The notes below the pieces were generated by a model. That model saw only the letters and a program-made list of their open reading frames with translations. It did not search any database and was not told where the DNA came from. Position numbers and translations under genes: made by a program. From the NCBI RefSeq assembly GCF_022009635.1, contig NZ_CP091716.1:5229501-5293500 (forward strand): 64,000 nt of DNA. Reading direction: 5' to 3'. Positions 1 through 9,294 of this stretch are shown here, piece by piece (within the stretch, counting starts at the first letter, position 1; every line of letters starts with the position of its first letter). The stretch is from Variovorax paradoxus (GTDB taxonomy: Bacteria > Pseudomonadota > Gammaproteobacteria > Burkholderiales > Burkholderiaceae_C).

Positions 1-991
1 CCTTCTCGATGGTCGACAGGATCGCGTCGTGCGCCTGCTTGTGGCCGAGGAACTCCAGCATCATCGCGCCGCACCAGATCTGCCCGATGGGGTTGGCGAT
101 GCCCTTGCCGGCGATGTCCGGCGCCGAGCCATGCACCGGCTCGAACAGCGACGGCGTGGTGCGCTCTGGGTTGAGGTTGGCGCTGGGCGCGATGCCGATG
201 GTGCCGGTGCAGGCCGGACCCAGGTCGGACAGGATGTCGCCGAACAGGTTGCTCGCCACCACCACGTCGAAGAAGTCGGGTCGCTGCACGAAGTGCGCGG
301 TGAGGATGTCGATGTGGAACTTGTCGAGCGTGATGCCCGGGTAGCTCTTGCCCATCTCGGCCACGCGCTCGTCCCAGTAGGGCATGGTGATCGAGATGCC
401 GTTCGACTTGGTGGCGCTGGTCAGGTGCTTCTTGGGCCGCGACTGCGCGAGCTCGAAGGCGAACTTCAGCACCCGGTCGACGCCCACGCGCGACATCACG
501 GTTTCCTGCACCACGATCTCGCGCGGCGTGCCCTGGTACATGCGCCCGCCGATGCTCGAGTACTCGCCTTCGGTGTTCTCGCGCACGATGTACATGTCGA
601 TCTCGCCGGGCTCGCGCGGCGTGCCGTCGCGCCGCACCACGGGCGCGATGATGCCGGGCATCAGGCGCGCCGGGCGCAGGTTGATGTACTGGTCGAACTC
701 GCGGCGGAACATCAGCAGCGAGCCCCACAGCGACACGTGGTCCGGGATCTTCTCGGGCCAGCCGACCGCGCCGAAGAAGATGGCGTCATGTCCGCCGATC
801 TGGTCCTTCCAGTTGTCGGGCAGCATCTGGCCGTGCTTCTCGTAGTAGTCCCAGCTCGAGAAGTCGAAGTGGTCGAACTTCAGGTCGATGCCGAACCTGG
901 TCGCGGCCGCCTCGAGCACGCGCAGCCCCTCGGGCATGGTCTCCTTGCCGATGCCGTCGCCGGCGATGACTGCGATTCTCTGGGTGCTCAT
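1..991 (-). CDS. Tartrate / D-malate dehydrogenase (TtuC/DmlA type), C-terminus cut by window edge
   Basis: NAD-dependent beta-decarboxylating dehydrogenase of the isopropylmalate/isocitrate family, acting on tartrate or D-malate in the cytoplasm. About 330 residues are visible, starting MSTQRIAVIAGDGIGKE. The active-site region carries ENTEGEYS, the metal-binding segment NLFGDILSDLG, and the cofactor loop EPVHGSAPDIAGKGIANPIG. The family is about 355-360 residues, so only the last few tens are missing. The start ATG overlaps the stop of the upstream hydrolase (ATGA, 988-991), so the two are translationally coupled. A LysR regulator is divergent beyond the hydrolase, as in dmlA/dmlR loci. Exact substrate (tartrate, D-malate or related) cannot be told from sequence. 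Confidence 0.9.
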   Translation of the reverse strand, partial: MSTQRIAVIAGDGIGKETMPEGLRVLEAAATRFGIDLKFDHFDFSSWDYYEKHGQMLPDNWKDQIGGHDAIFFGAVGWPEKIPDHVSLWGSLLMFRREFDQYINLRPARLMPGIIAPVVRRDGTPREPGEIDMYIVRENTEGEYSSIGGRMYQGTPREIVVQETVMSRVGVDRVLKFAFELAQSRPKKHLTSATKSNGISITMPYWDERVAEMGKSYPGITLDKFHIDILTAHFVQRPDFFDVVVASNLFGDILSDLGPACTGTIGIAPSANLNPERTTPSLFEPVHGSAPDIAGKGIANPIGQIWCGAMMLEFLGHKQAHDAILSTIEK

Positions 992-1932
992 GATGTGGCT
1001 CCTGCTTGTTGGGGAAGGGAAAAGAATTCGAGCGCCTCGGCCAGCAATGCGTCGGGCGCCTCTTCGGGAACATAGTGGCCGCAAGGCAGGGCATGGCCCG
1101 ACACCTCGGCCGCGCGCTCGCGCCACAGCGCCAGCACGTCGAAGGCCTTGCCGACCGCGCCGTGCTCGCCCCACAGCACGCGCAGCGGTTGCCCGAGGCG
1201 CAGCCCGCCCGCGATGTCCGCGCGGTCGTGGACCAGGTCGATGGTGGCGGAGGCGCGGTAGTCCTCGCAGATGGATTCGGCCGTGCCCGCGATGCCGGCG
1301 CAGCGCTCGTACTCGGCCAGCACCTCGGGCGCGAACGGCGCCAGCCCCGCGTGCCGCCCGCCCATCACGCTGCGCACGTAACGCACCGGGTCGGAGGCGA
1401 TCAGCGCCTCGGGCAGCGGCGGCGGCTGGATCAGGAAGAACCAGTGCCAGTACGCCTTGGCGAAAGCCTCTGAGGTCTGTTCGTACATGGCGAGCGTGGG
1501 CGCGATGTCGAGCAACAGCATGCGCTCGACCGCCGCCGGATGGTCCGCCGCGAGCCGGTGCGCCACGCGCGCGCCGCGGTCGTGCGCCAGCACGCCGAAG
1601 CGCTCGAAGCCGTGGTGCCGCATGGCGGCGAGCGCGTCGAGCGCCATCTCGCGCTTGCTGTAGACATGGTGCTCGGCGTCGGCGGCCGGCCGGCCCGAAT
1701 CGCCGTAGCCGCGCAGGTCCACGGCGACCACGGTGAAGCGCTCGGCCAGCGCCGGCGCCACGCGGTGCCAGATCGCATGCGTCTGTGGATGACCGTGCAG
1801 CAGCAGCAAGGGCGCGCCCTGCCCGCCGATGCGGCCATGGATGCGAACGCCATCGCGCACGAGGTCGAAAGTGGGAAAGGAGAGGAACGGGTTCGTCACG
1901 TCGGCGATTGTGCGTTGCGCCCTCGCCGCCAT
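988..1932 (-). CDS. Alpha/beta hydrolase, haloacetate (fluoroacetate) dehalogenase type
   Basis: 314-residue alpha/beta hydrolase that resembles fluoroacetate dehalogenases: an aspartate nucleophile displaces halide from a haloacid to give the hydroxy acid. Visible residues are the oxyanion motif HGHPQ (46-50), nucleophile Asp118 in HDRGAR (not the usual Ser), Arg119 and Arg122 for the carboxylate, Asp142, a halide-pocket-like His163-Trp164 plus Tyr225, and His286. ATG at 1932 is chosen; a GTG nearer the conserved core is possible because only 38 bp separate it from the divergent LysR start. It is coupled to the downstream dehydrogenase gene. An epoxide hydrolase is the alternative, but it would normally show different lid residues. 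Substrate is inferred, not shown. Confidence 0.8.
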   Translation of the reverse strand: MAARAQRTIADVTNPFLSFPTFDLVRDGVRIHGRIGGQGAPLLLLHGHPQTHAIWHRVAPALAERFTVVAVDLRGYGDSGRPAADAEHHVYSKREMALDALAAMRHHGFERFGVLAHDRGARVAHRLAADHPAAVERMLLLDIAPTLAMYEQTSEAFAKAYWHWFFLIQPPPLPEALIASDPVRYVRSVMGGRHAGLAPFAPEVLAEYERCAGIAGTAESICEDYRASATIDLVHDRADIAGGLRLGQPLRVLWGEHGAVGKAFDVLALWRERAAEVSGHALPCGHYVPEEAPDALLAEALEFFSLPQQAGATS

Positions 1933-1970
1933 CAAGCAACAATCGACCAATTCATACTTTCCAATCTGGC

Positions 1971-2930
1971 ATGAATTCCCCCTTGATGGACCGCGGCGAC
2001 CTGGCACTGGTGCTGGCCATTCGCGACCAGGGCAGCCTGGCGGGCGCCGCCGATTCGCTCGATGTCGTGCCCTCCGTCATCACCAAGCGCCTCGGCGCGC
2101 TCGAGACGCGGCTGGGCCAGCGCCTGTTCGACCGCACCACGCGGCGGCTCAGCGTCACGGCCGAGGGCGAGGCCGTCTGCCTGCATGCGAAGACGCTGCT
2201 CGAAGGCTTTGCCGCGCTCGAAAGCGAGCTGGGCGAGCGCCAGAACGAACTGGTCGGCACGATCCGCCTCGCCGCCACCTTCGGTTTCGGGCGGCGCTGG
2301 CTTGGGCCCGCGCTGGCCACTTTCCAGACCCGCCATCCGGCGCTGCAGATCGAGTTGCTGCTGACCGAGCAGTTGCCCGAACTGAGCGCCGAAGGCTATG
2401 ACGGCGCCATCTGGCTCTGGGCCGTGCAGCAGCCGCGCGCGGCCGACTGGGTCACGCGGCGCATCGCGCGCAACCAGCGCGTGCTGGCGGCGTCGCCAGA
2501 CTACCTGGCACGACGCGGCGTGCCGGCCACGGCCGAGGCACTGGCGTCGCACGACTGCCTGGTCGCGCGTGAGAACGGCGAGGTCAACCAACGACAGTTC
2601 ACGCTGTGGAGCCTTCGCCATGCGCGCGACGGCAGCACGGCGCGCGTGCGGGTGCAGGGCCGGCTGGCCAGCAACTCGGGCGAGATGGTGCGCGACTGGT
2701 GCCTGGCCGGGCACGGCGTGATGCTGCGCAGCCTGTGGGACATCGCACCGCAGCTCGCCAGCGGCGAACTGGTGCGCGTGCTGCCGCAGTACGCGATGGC
2801 GGACGCCGATATCCACTGGGTCGCCCCGTGGCGGCCGAAGACGCCGCGCCGTGTTCGGCTGCTGGTCGACCATCTCGCGGAGCAGTTCCGTTCGGAGCCC
2901 TGGAAGCCGGGCAAGGCCGGCGCGCGCTGA
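1971..2930 (+). CDS. LysR-family transcriptional regulator
   Basis: 319-residue LysR-type regulator with an N-terminal winged helix-turn-helix (LALVLAIRDQGSLAGAADSL, about residues 8-27) and a C-terminal periplasmic-binding-like effector domain. It is divergent from the dehalogenase-like/tartrate-dehydrogenase gene pair with only 38 bp between starts, so its likely job is control of that pair and of itself, as DmlR does for dmlA. ATG at 1971 was taken; the next in-frame ATG (1986) is an alternative. The helix-turn-helix sits right at the N-terminus, typical of the DmlR/CrgA-like group. Confidence 0.88.
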   Translation: MNSPLMDRGDLALVLAIRDQGSLAGAADSLDVVPSVITKRLGALETRLGQRLFDRTTRRLSVTAEGEAVCLHAKTLLEGFAALESELGERQNELVGTIRLAATFGFGRRWLGPALATFQTRHPALQIELLLTEQLPELSAEGYDGAIWLWAVQQPRAADWVTRRIARNQRVLAASPDYLARRGVPATAEALASHDCLVARENGEVNQRQFTLWSLRHARDGSTARVRVQGRLASNSGEMVRDWCLAGHGVMLRSLWDIAPQLASGELVRVLPQYAMADADIHWVAPWRPKTPRRVRLLVDHLAEQFRSEPWKPGKAGAR

Positions 2931-2954
2931 ATATATATAAGAGGGCTGGCCGGC

Positions 2955-3842
2955 TCAGCGCTCGCCGCGCACCACCAGGCTCACGCCGACGGCGGTGAGG
3001 GCAATGCCCAGCACCGTCACCAGCGTGATCGGCTCGCTGAACAGCAGCCAGGCCATTACCGCCGTGCAGGGCGGCACCAGGTACAGGAGGCTGGTGACGG
3101 CGGTGGCCGTGCCACGCTGTATCAACATATAGAGCAGCGAGCTGCCACCCAGCGACAGCGCCAGCACCGACCAGGCCATCGCGCCGCCCGACTGCAGGTT
3201 CCACTCGATGTGCTGCGGCTCCAGCGCCGCGAATGGCAGCGTGACGAGCAGCGCCGCCGCCATCTGCACCGCGCTCGCGCTGCGCACGTCGCAGGGCGCG
3301 ACGAAGCGCTTCTGGTAAAGCGTGCCCGCGGTAATCGAAAGCAGCGCCATCAGCGCCAGCCCCATCGTCAGCGCGCTCACCTCTGCGCCCTGCCCGAGCT
3401 TGCGCGATACCACCAGCACCAGCCCCGCGAAACCCAGCGCGAGCCCGCCCCACTGCCGTTTGGAAATGCGCCCGCCGTTGAACGACAGCCAGACGGCCGT
3501 GAGCACCGGCTGGATGCCGACCAGCAGCGCCACCAGCCCGGCGCCCATGCCTTCATGCACCGCCGCCCACACGCCGCCGAGGTAACCGGCCTGCATCAGG
3601 ACGCCGGTGACGGCAAGATGGCCCCATTGGGCGCGCTGCTTCGGCCACGCGACCCGCGCCAGCGCGACCCACGCGCCGAAGCACACGAGAGACAGCGCAT
3701 AGCGCACAGCCAGGAATTTGAGGGGTGGCGCATACGGCATGCCGTAGCGCGCGACGATGAAGCCCGTGCTCCAGATCAGCACGAAGACCCCGGGCATCGC
3801 CCGCAGCCAGCCCGCGTTGCGGGCCGGGGCTGCCGAGGTCAT
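2955..3842 (-). CDS. DMT-superfamily (EamA) transporter
   Basis: 295-residue inner-membrane protein with about ten hydrophobic segments and two EamA repeats, the drug/metabolite exporter fold. Typical landmarks are the first helix FVLIWSTGFIVARYGMPYAPP and the C-terminal half with YLVPPCTAVMAWLLFSEPIT. The start ATG at 3842 overlaps the pgsA stop (ATGA), so it is the last gene of a uvrC-pgsA-DMT run. Its stop lies 24 bp from the stop of the convergent LysR gene. The exported substrate cannot be predicted. An upstream in-frame extension lies inside pgsA and was rejected. Confidence 0.87.
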   Translation of the reverse strand: MTSAAPARNAGWLRAMPGVFVLIWSTGFIVARYGMPYAPPLKFLAVRYALSLVCFGAWVALARVAWPKQRAQWGHLAVTGVLMQAGYLGGVWAAVHEGMGAGLVALLVGIQPVLTAVWLSFNGGRISKRQWGGLALGFAGLVLVVSRKLGQGAEVSALTMGLALMALLSITAGTLYQKRFVAPCDVRSASAVQMAAALLVTLPFAALEPQHIEWNLQSGGAMAWSVLALSLGGSSLLYMLIQRGTATAVTSLLYLVPPCTAVMAWLLFSEPITLVTVLGIALTAVGVSLVVRGER

Positions 3843-4405
3843 TTGGTACGCGCCCGGATTTCGGGAATGGCCTTCTGCAGGTAGTACACCATCGACCAGA
3901 TGGTGAGCACGGCCGAGATCCAGATCAGCCATTGCCCCCAGAGCCCGGTGTCGATCACCTTGAAGAGGCGTCCGTCATACAGCAGGAACGGAATGGCGAT
4001 CATCTGCACCGTGGTTTTGACCTTGCCGATCATGTGCACCGCCACGCTCTTGCTGGCGCCGATCTGCGCCATCCATTCACGCAGCGCCGAGATCGCGATC
4101 TCGCGGCCGATGATGATCAGGGCCACGAACACGTCGGCGCGCTGCAGATGTACCAGCACCAGCAGCGACGCGCAGACCAGGAACTTGTCGGCCACCGGAT
4201 CGAGGAACGCGCCGAAGGCCGAGGTCTGGTTGAGTTTGCGGGCCAGGAAGCCGTCGAGCCAGTCGGTGGCGGCGAAGACGATGAACATGACCGTGGCGAT
4301 CAGGTTGCGCATCGGCTCGGCCATCGGCAGGTAGAACACGCCGACGATCAAAGGGATCGCGACGATGCGCGTCCAGGTCATGATGGTCGGTAAGGTCCAG
4401 AACAT
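3839..4405 (-). CDS. pgsA: CDP-diacylglycerol--glycerol-3-phosphate 3-phosphatidyltransferase
   Basis: Makes phosphatidylglycerol-phosphate from CDP-diacylglycerol and glycerol-3-phosphate, the committed step to phosphatidylglycerol and cardiolipin, in the inner membrane. The 188-residue protein carries a complete CDP-alcohol phosphotransferase signature: Asp48-x2-Asp51-Gly52-x2-Ala55-Arg56-x8-Gly65-x3-Asp69-x3-Asp73. Several hydrophobic segments flank it. Length matches the family. It lies 60 bp downstream of uvrC in the same orientation, a pairing conserved in many proteobacteria, and overlaps the next transporter gene by 4 nt. Confidence 0.96.
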   Translation of the reverse strand: MFWTLPTIMTWTRIVAIPLIVGVFYLPMAEPMRNLIATVMFIVFAATDWLDGFLARKLNQTSAFGAFLDPVADKFLVCASLLVLVHLQRADVFVALIIIGREIAISALREWMAQIGASKSVAVHMIGKVKTTVQMIAIPFLLYDGRLFKVIDTGLWGQWLIWISAVLTIWSMVYYLQKAIPEIRARTK

Positions 4406-4465
4406 CGCTTGATTGTGTCATGGCGGCGTTACCCCTCGACCGGCATCCGGTTGAGGGCAGTTGCC

Positions 4466-6433
4466 TCAGTGCAGCGCCTTGTAGATCTCTTCCGCCAGGT
4501 CGGAGGCGATGCCCTCCACCGAGGCAATGTCTTCCACGCTCGCCGCGGCCACGCCGCGGATGCCGCCGAAGCGCTGCAGCAGCCGCGCCCGCCGCTTCGG
4601 CCCGATGCCCGGAATATCTTCGAGCTGGCTGCCGCCCACGCGCACCTTGGCGCGCTTGGCGCGCATGCCGGTGATGGCGAAGCGGTGCGCCTCGTCGCGG
4701 ATCTGGGCGACCAGCATCAGCGCGGCCGAGTCCTTGCCCAGGTAGACCTTCTCGCGGCCGTCGGCGAACACCAGTTCCTCGAGCCCGACCTTGCGACCCT
4801 CGCCCTTCTCGACGCCGACGATCAACGACAGCGGCAGGCCCAGTTCGCCGAACACCTCGCGCGCCATCGACACCTGGCCCTTGCCGCCGTCGACCAGCAC
4901 CAGGTCGGGCATGCGCGCGGTGCGGGGCTTCGGGGGTGCGTCGGCGCTCTCGCTCTCGGCGTCGCCGGGGGGCAGCGCGTCGGTCTCGGCGGCCATCGCC
5001 TCGGCCAGCTTGCCGTAGCGGCGGTGCAGCACCTGGCGCATGGCCGCATAGTCGTCGCCGGGCGTGATGCCCTCGATGTTGTAGCGGCGGTACTCCTTGT
5101 TCTGCATGGCGTGGTGTTCGAACACCACGCACGAAGCCTGCGTGGCCTCGCCCGCGGTGTGCGAGATGTCGAAGCATTCGACCCGGAAGGTGTCGAGGTC
5201 GTCCGAGGCCAGCTCGAGCGCGTCGGTCAGCGCGCGGGTGCGCGCCTGCTGCGAGCCCTCTTCGGCCAGCAGCCGGGCCAGCTGCAGGCCGGCATTGGTC
5301 TCGGCCATCTCGAGCCAGTGCCGGCGTTGCTCGCGCGGCTGGAACACGGCCGTCACGCGCGAGCCCGCCTGCTGCGAGATCGCCTCGATCAGCTCGCGGC
5401 TCACCTGCTGGCTCAGCACCAGCGTGGCCGGCACCGGCACGTCGATGTAGTGCTGGGCGATGAAGGCCTCGAGCACCTGCACCTCGATCGGGTCGGCCGC
5501 GGCGGGACCGGCATCGTCGCCCTCGTCGCCGTCCAGCTCGCCGTGATGGATCTGCACCGCGTCTTCCACGTGCACGGGAAAGTAGGGCCGGTCGCCCAGG
5601 TGGCGGCCGCCGCGCACCATGGCCAGGTTCACGCAGGCCTTGCCGCCCTGCACCTTCACGGCCAGGATGTCCACGTCCTTGTCTGAGGCGATCTCGATCG
5701 ACTGCTGGTGCAGCACGCGCGAGATGGCCGACATCTGGTTGCGCAGCTCGGCCGCCTGCTCGAACTCGAGCTTCTCGGCGTGCGTCATCATGCGCTGCTC
5801 CAGCTTCGAGAGCACGAGTTGGGTGTCGCCCATCAGGAAGGCCTCGGCGCTGGCGACGTCCTGCGCATAGGCGTCGGGCGCGATGTGGCCGACGCACGGC
5901 CCGCTGCACCGCTTGATCTGGTAGAGCAGGCAGGGCCGCGTGCGGTTGGCGTACACCGTGTCTTCGCAGGTGCGCAGGCGGAACACCTTCTGCAGCAACT
6001 GGATCGACTCCTTCACCGCCCATGCGCTGGGGTACGGCCCGAAATAGCGGTGTTTCTTGTCGACCGCGCCGCGGTAGTAGGCCAGCCGCGGAAACTGGTG
6101 CGACGCGATCTTCAGATAGGGGTAGCTCTTGTCGTCGCGAAACAGGATGTTGTAGCGCGGCTTGAGCGTCTTGATCAGGTTGTTCTCGAGCAGCAGCGCC
6201 TCGGCCTCGGAGCGCACCACGGTGGTCTCCATGCGCACGATCTTCGAGATCATGTGACCGATGCGGGTGCCGCCGTGATTCTTCTGGAAGTAGTTGGCGA
6301 CCCGCTTCCTGAGATTGCGCGCCTTGCCCACGTACAGCACTGCGCCCGCGGCGTCGAAATAGCGATAGACACCGGGCAGCTGCGGCAGGGCCGCGACTTC
6401 GCTGAGCAATTGATCGGAATGCACGTCTGACAT
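4466..6433 (-). CDS. uvrC: Excinuclease ABC subunit C
   Basis: 655-residue nucleotide-excision-repair nuclease that makes the dual incisions around UvrAB-marked lesions. The N-terminal GIY-YIG domain starts with [20 protein letters not shown] (about residues 18-37). Then come a Cys-containing region, a UvrB-binding UVR motif, the RNase-H-like domain ([21 protein letters not shown]), and a C-terminal tandem helix-hairpin-helix ([14 protein letters not shown]). The ATG at 6433 is chosen because upstream in-frame sequence is low-complexity and runs into the divergent earP gene. Length is normal, perhaps slightly long because of an acidic insert near residue 470-490. Confidence 0.97.
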   Translation of the reverse strand: MSDVHSDQLLSEVAALPQLPGVYRYFDAAGAVLYVGKARNLRKRVANYFQKNHGGTRIGHMISKIVRMETTVVRSEAEALLLENNLIKTLKPRYNILFRDDKSYPYLKIASHQFPRLAYYRGAVDKKHRYFGPYPSAWAVKESIQLLQKVFRLRTCEDTVYANRTRPCLLYQIKRCSGPCVGHIAPDAYAQDVASAEAFLMGDTQLVLSKLEQRMMTHAEKLEFEQAAELRNQMSAISRVLHQQSIEIASDKDVDILAVKVQGGKACVNLAMVRGGRHLGDRPYFPVHVEDAVQIHHGELDGDEGDDAGPAAADPIEVQVLEAFIAQHYIDVPVPATLVLSQQVSRELIEAISQQAGSRVTAVFQPREQRRHWLEMAETNAGLQLARLLAEEGSQQARTRALTDALELASDDLDTFRVECFDISHTAGEATQASCVVFEHHAMQNKEYRRYNIEGITPGDDYAAMRQVLHRRYGKLAEAMAAETDALPPGDAESESADAPPKPRTARMPDLVLVDGGKGQVSMAREVFGELGLPLSLIVGVEKGEGRKVGLEELVFADGREKVYLGKDSAALMLVAQIRDEAHRFAITGMRAKRAKVRVGGSQLEDIPGIGPKRRARLLQRFGGIRGVAAASVEDIASVEGIASDLAEEIYKALH

Positions 6434-6526
6434 GGCGGCTATTGTGGCGTGCGGCGCACAGCCCGGCCGAGCGCCCATCGCAAACCCGGCGGGGCCGGAA
6501 AAGGAACAAGGGCACACTCGCGACCT

Positions 6527-7597
6527 ATGCAATCGAGGCAATGGGACATCTTCTGCAAGGTCATCGACAACCACGGCGACCTCGGCGTCTGCTGGCGGCT
6601 GGCCTGCCAACTGGCCGTGCGCGGCGAAGGCGTGCGGCTGTGGATCGACGACGCGGCCGCGCTGGGCTGGATGGCGCCGTCGGGGCACGATGGCGTTCAG
6701 GTGATCGACTGGCTCGACGATGCAGCGCTGCAGGCCGCCGTGGCACAGCCCGCGCCCAACGTGCTGGTCGAGGCCTTCGGCTGCGAGCCGGCACCGGAGC
6801 TGATCGCGCGTTTTGCCGAAACGCCGGGCAAGCCCTGGATCAACCTCGAATACCTGTCGGCCGAGCCGTATGTGGAACGGCTGCACGGGCTGCCCTCGCC
6901 GGTGTTCCGGGGCCCCGGCGCAGGGTTGACCAAGCGCTTTTTCTATCCAGGCTTCACGCCCGCGACCGGCGGCCTGCTTCGAGAAGCCGACCTCGCGGCG
7001 CGGCAGGCCGGCTTCGACCGCGCCCGGTGGCTTTCCGAACGGCAGATTCCATGGAGTGCCGACGAGCGCCTGGTTTCTCTGTTCTGCTACGAGCCCCCGG
7101 CGCTGGCCGCGCTTCTGGCTCGGTTGGCGCAAGGCCCCGAGCCAACGCGGCTGCTGGTCACGGCCGGCCGCGCCGCGCAGGCGGTCAAGGCACTGCTCGG
7201 CACGGAAGAAGCGCGCGGCGCGCTATCAATTTCATACCTGCCCTACCTGACGCAGCCGGATTTCGACCACCTGCTCTGGGCCTGCGACCTGAACTTCGTG
7301 CGCGGCGAAGATTCGCTGGTGCGCGCGCTCTGGGCCGGCGCGCCGCTGGTCTGGCAGATCTACCCGCAGGACGACGATGCGCATCACGTCAAGCTCGGCG
7401 CCTGGCTGGACTGGCTCGGCGCCCCGCCCTCGCTGCGGCTTTTTCACCACGCCTGGAACGGCTTCGGCGACGGCCCCCTGCCGCCGCTGGAAATGCAGGG
7501 CCCGTGGCGCGAAACCGCCCGCGGCGCCCGTGAGCGGCTGCTCGCGCAGGACGATCTGGTCACGCAACTGCAGGAAATGATCGCCCAAAAAAGCTAA
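6527..7597 (+). CDS. earP: EF-P arginine rhamnosyltransferase EarP
   Basis: 356-residue GT-B-fold enzyme that transfers rhamnose from dTDP-L-rhamnose to an arginine of elongation factor P. The N-terminus [20 protein letters not shown] holds the two conserved aspartates (Asp14, Asp18) typical of EarP. The C-terminal half has [20 protein letters not shown], the nucleotide-sugar-binding end. It lies directly upstream of efp, the usual arrangement for this modification system, and divergent from uvrC (93 bp apart). ATG 6527 gives the family's normal N-terminus; upstream frames are open but not conserved-looking. Confidence 0.95.
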   Translation: MQSRQWDIFCKVIDNHGDLGVCWRLACQLAVRGEGVRLWIDDAAALGWMAPSGHDGVQVIDWLDDAALQAAVAQPAPNVLVEAFGCEPAPELIARFAETPGKPWINLEYLSAEPYVERLHGLPSPVFRGPGAGLTKRFFYPGFTPATGGLLREADLAARQAGFDRARWLSERQIPWSADERLVSLFCYEPPALAALLARLAQGPEPTRLLVTAGRAAQAVKALLGTEEARGALSISYLPYLTQPDFDHLLWACDLNFVRGEDSLVRALWAGAPLVWQIYPQDDDAHHVKLGAWLDWLGAPPSLRLFHHAWNGFGDGPLPPLEMQGPWRETARGARERLLAQDDLVTQLQEMIAQKS

Positions 7598-7750
7598 AAT
7601 AGTGGGCTTTGCGGATTTCGGCCCGGATTCCTTCGGTCCGAAATGCTCTCCGCTAAACCTGCCGCGGGACATGTACCGCGGGGCCAGCAACACCGGCACA
7701 TACCGCCGATGGCCCCGTGCACCGAGCGGCCAACATCCAGAGACCCTGTT
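7598..7750 (+). other. efp upstream leader with inverted repeats
   Basis: The 153-bp gap between earP and efp has no gene. It carries two inverted repeats: ATTTCGG with CCGAAAT about 7615-7645, and CCGCGG arms around an 8-nt loop near 7671-7690. They could be a weak attenuator or a structured 5' leader for efp. No U-run follows either stem, so an intrinsic terminator is not supported. Confidence 0.3.
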
Positions 7751-8305
7751 ATGAAAATCGCTCAAGAAATCCGCGCCGGCAACGTCATCATGCACGGCAA
7801 GGACCCGATGGTCGTCCTCAAGACCGAATACAGCCGCGGCGGCCGCAACTCCGCCACCGTGCGCATGAAGATGAAGAGCCTGATCGCCAACTTCAACACC
7901 GAAGTGGTCTTCAAGGCCGACGACAAGATCGACCAGATCGTGCTGGACAAGAAGGAGTGCACCTACTCCTACTTCGCCGACCCGATGTACGTCTGCATGG
8001 ACGCCGACTACAACCAGTACGAAGTCGAAGCCGAGAACATGGGCGACGCCCTGAACTACCTCGAAGACGGCATGGCCGTCGAAGTGGTGTTCTACGACGG
8101 CAAGGCCATCTCGGTCGAACTGCCGACCAGCGTCGAGCGCGAAATCACCTGGACCGAACCCGCCGTCAAGGGCGACACCTCGGGCAAGGTGCTCAAGCCC
8201 GCCAAGATCGCCACCGGCTTCGAAGTGCCCGTGCCGCTGTTCGTCTCGCAAGGCGACAAGATCGAAATCGACACGCGCACCGGCGAATACCGCAAGCGCG
8301 TCTGA
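7751..8305 (+). CDS. efp: Elongation factor P
   Basis: 184-residue EF-P, which binds ribosomes stalled on polyproline and promotes peptide-bond formation. Three beta-barrel domains are expected (KOW-like about 1-65, OB 66-127, C-terminal OB 128-184). The domain I loop reads [10 protein letters not shown] and puts Arg at position 32, the residue rhamnosylated by EarP; lysine would indicate the EpmA/EpmB pathway instead. Gene neighbour earP agrees with this. A strong terminator follows at 8335-8362. Confidence 0.98.
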   Translation: MKIAQEIRAGNVIMHGKDPMVVLKTEYSRGGRNSATVRMKMKSLIANFNTEVVFKADDKIDQIVLDKKECTYSYFADPMYVCMDADYNQYEVEAENMGDALNYLEDGMAVEVVFYDGKAISVELPTSVEREITWTEPAVKGDTSGKVLKPAKIATGFEVPVPLFVSQGDKIEIDTRTGEYRKRV

Positions 8306-8334
8306 GCCTCTCCGGCAAATTGACCACCACCCTC

Positions 8335-8362
8335 GAAAAAGGCTCCGCAAGGAGCCTTTTTC
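8335..8362 (+). terminator. Rho-independent terminator after efp
   Basis: Perfect 12-bp stem, GAAAAAGGCTCC / GGAGCCTTTTTC, with a GCAA loop and a T-run on the descending arm. It lies 30 bp past the efp stop. Because both arms are A/T-tipped it can work in both directions. Confidence 0.9.
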
Positions 8363-8424
8363 GTTTCCGGGCACACTGGTTGCAACGCTGCACAATCACC
8401 CAGGTCCCTTTGTCCTGTTTCTTC

Positions 8425-9288
8425 ATGAACAACACGCACGATCTTCACGACAAACGCCTGGCCGACGCCTGGGCCACGCTCCAGTCCCACGCCGACCAGG
8501 GCCTCCCGCTCGATCCCGATCCCTCGCGCATCGCCTTCGCCGACCCCGAATTCCTGCTGCGCCGCGAAACCCGCGGCATCCGCATGCAGCTCGAGCTGAT
8601 GAAGCCCGACGTCGAGCAGCGCGCCCATGGCATCGAGAACACCGTGGTGGTGTTCGGCAGCGCACGTTTCCGCAGCGAGGAAGACGCCGCCGCCATGATC
8701 GCCCAGGCCGATGCATCCGGCGATGCGGCGGCCTCCGAACGCTGGCGCCGGCTCGCGCGCAACTCGCACTACTACGAGAAGGCGCGCGCCTTCGGCAAGC
8801 TGGTCGCGCAGTACAGCAACGACAAGGAGCCGCAGGACAAGCTGTTCGTCTGCACCGGCGGCGGCCCCGGCATCATGCAGGCGGCCAACCGCGGCGCGCA
8901 TGAAGGCGGCGGCATCTCGGTCGGCCTGGCCATCGCGCTGCCGATGGAAGAGGAAGCCAACCCGTACGTCACGCCGGCGCTGAGCTTCAAGTTCCACTAC
9001 TTCGCGATCCGCAAGATGCATTTCATGATGCGTGCGAAGGCGCTGGTGGCGTTCCCGGGCGGCTTCGGCACGCTCGACGAACTGTTCGAGGTGATCACGC
9101 TGGTGCAGACCAAGAAGTCGAAGCCGGTGCCGATCGTGCTGTTCGGCTCGGACTACTGGAAGCGGCTGATCGACTTCGACTTTCTCGTCGACGAAGGCGT
9201 CATTTCGCCGGGCGACGTGAAGCTCTTCGAATACGTCGACGCGCCCGACGACGCGTGGAACGCGATCAAGCGCTTCTACAAGCTCTGA
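8425..9288 (+). CDS. LOG-family (lysine-decarboxylase-like) Rossmann-fold protein
   Basis: 287-residue protein with the LOG signature: GGGPGIM (nucleotide-binding loop) and PGGFGTLDE (catalytic PGGxGTxxE motif). Family members hydrolyse nucleoside 5'-monophosphates with N-glycosidase chemistry, including cytokinin-riboside phosphates; many bacterial ones have no proven substrate. It is longer than plant LOG proteins because of about 75 extra N-terminal residues, as in the large TIGR00730-like subgroup. ATG 8425 begins MNNTHDLHD shortly after the efp terminator. It ends 6 bp from the convergent TetR gene. Confidence 0.87.
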   Translation: MNNTHDLHDKRLADAWATLQSHADQGLPLDPDPSRIAFADPEFLLRRETRGIRMQLELMKPDVEQRAHGIENTVVVFGSARFRSEEDAAAMIAQADASGDAAASERWRRLARNSHYYEKARAFGKLVAQYSNDKEPQDKLFVCTGGGPGIMQAANRGAHEGGGISVGLAIALPMEEEANPYVTPALSFKFHYFAIRKMHFMMRAKALVAFPGGFGTLDELFEVITLVQTKKSKPVPIVLFGSDYWKRLIDFDFLVDEGVISPGDVKLFEYVDAPDDAWNAIKRFYKL

Positions 9289-9294
9289 GCTGAA

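Noticed and set aside
7232..8395. Long minus-strand open frame over earP-efp
   Set aside because: Antisense frame opened by GC bias; the plus-strand genes have conserved motifs, and the frame reads through the efp terminator.
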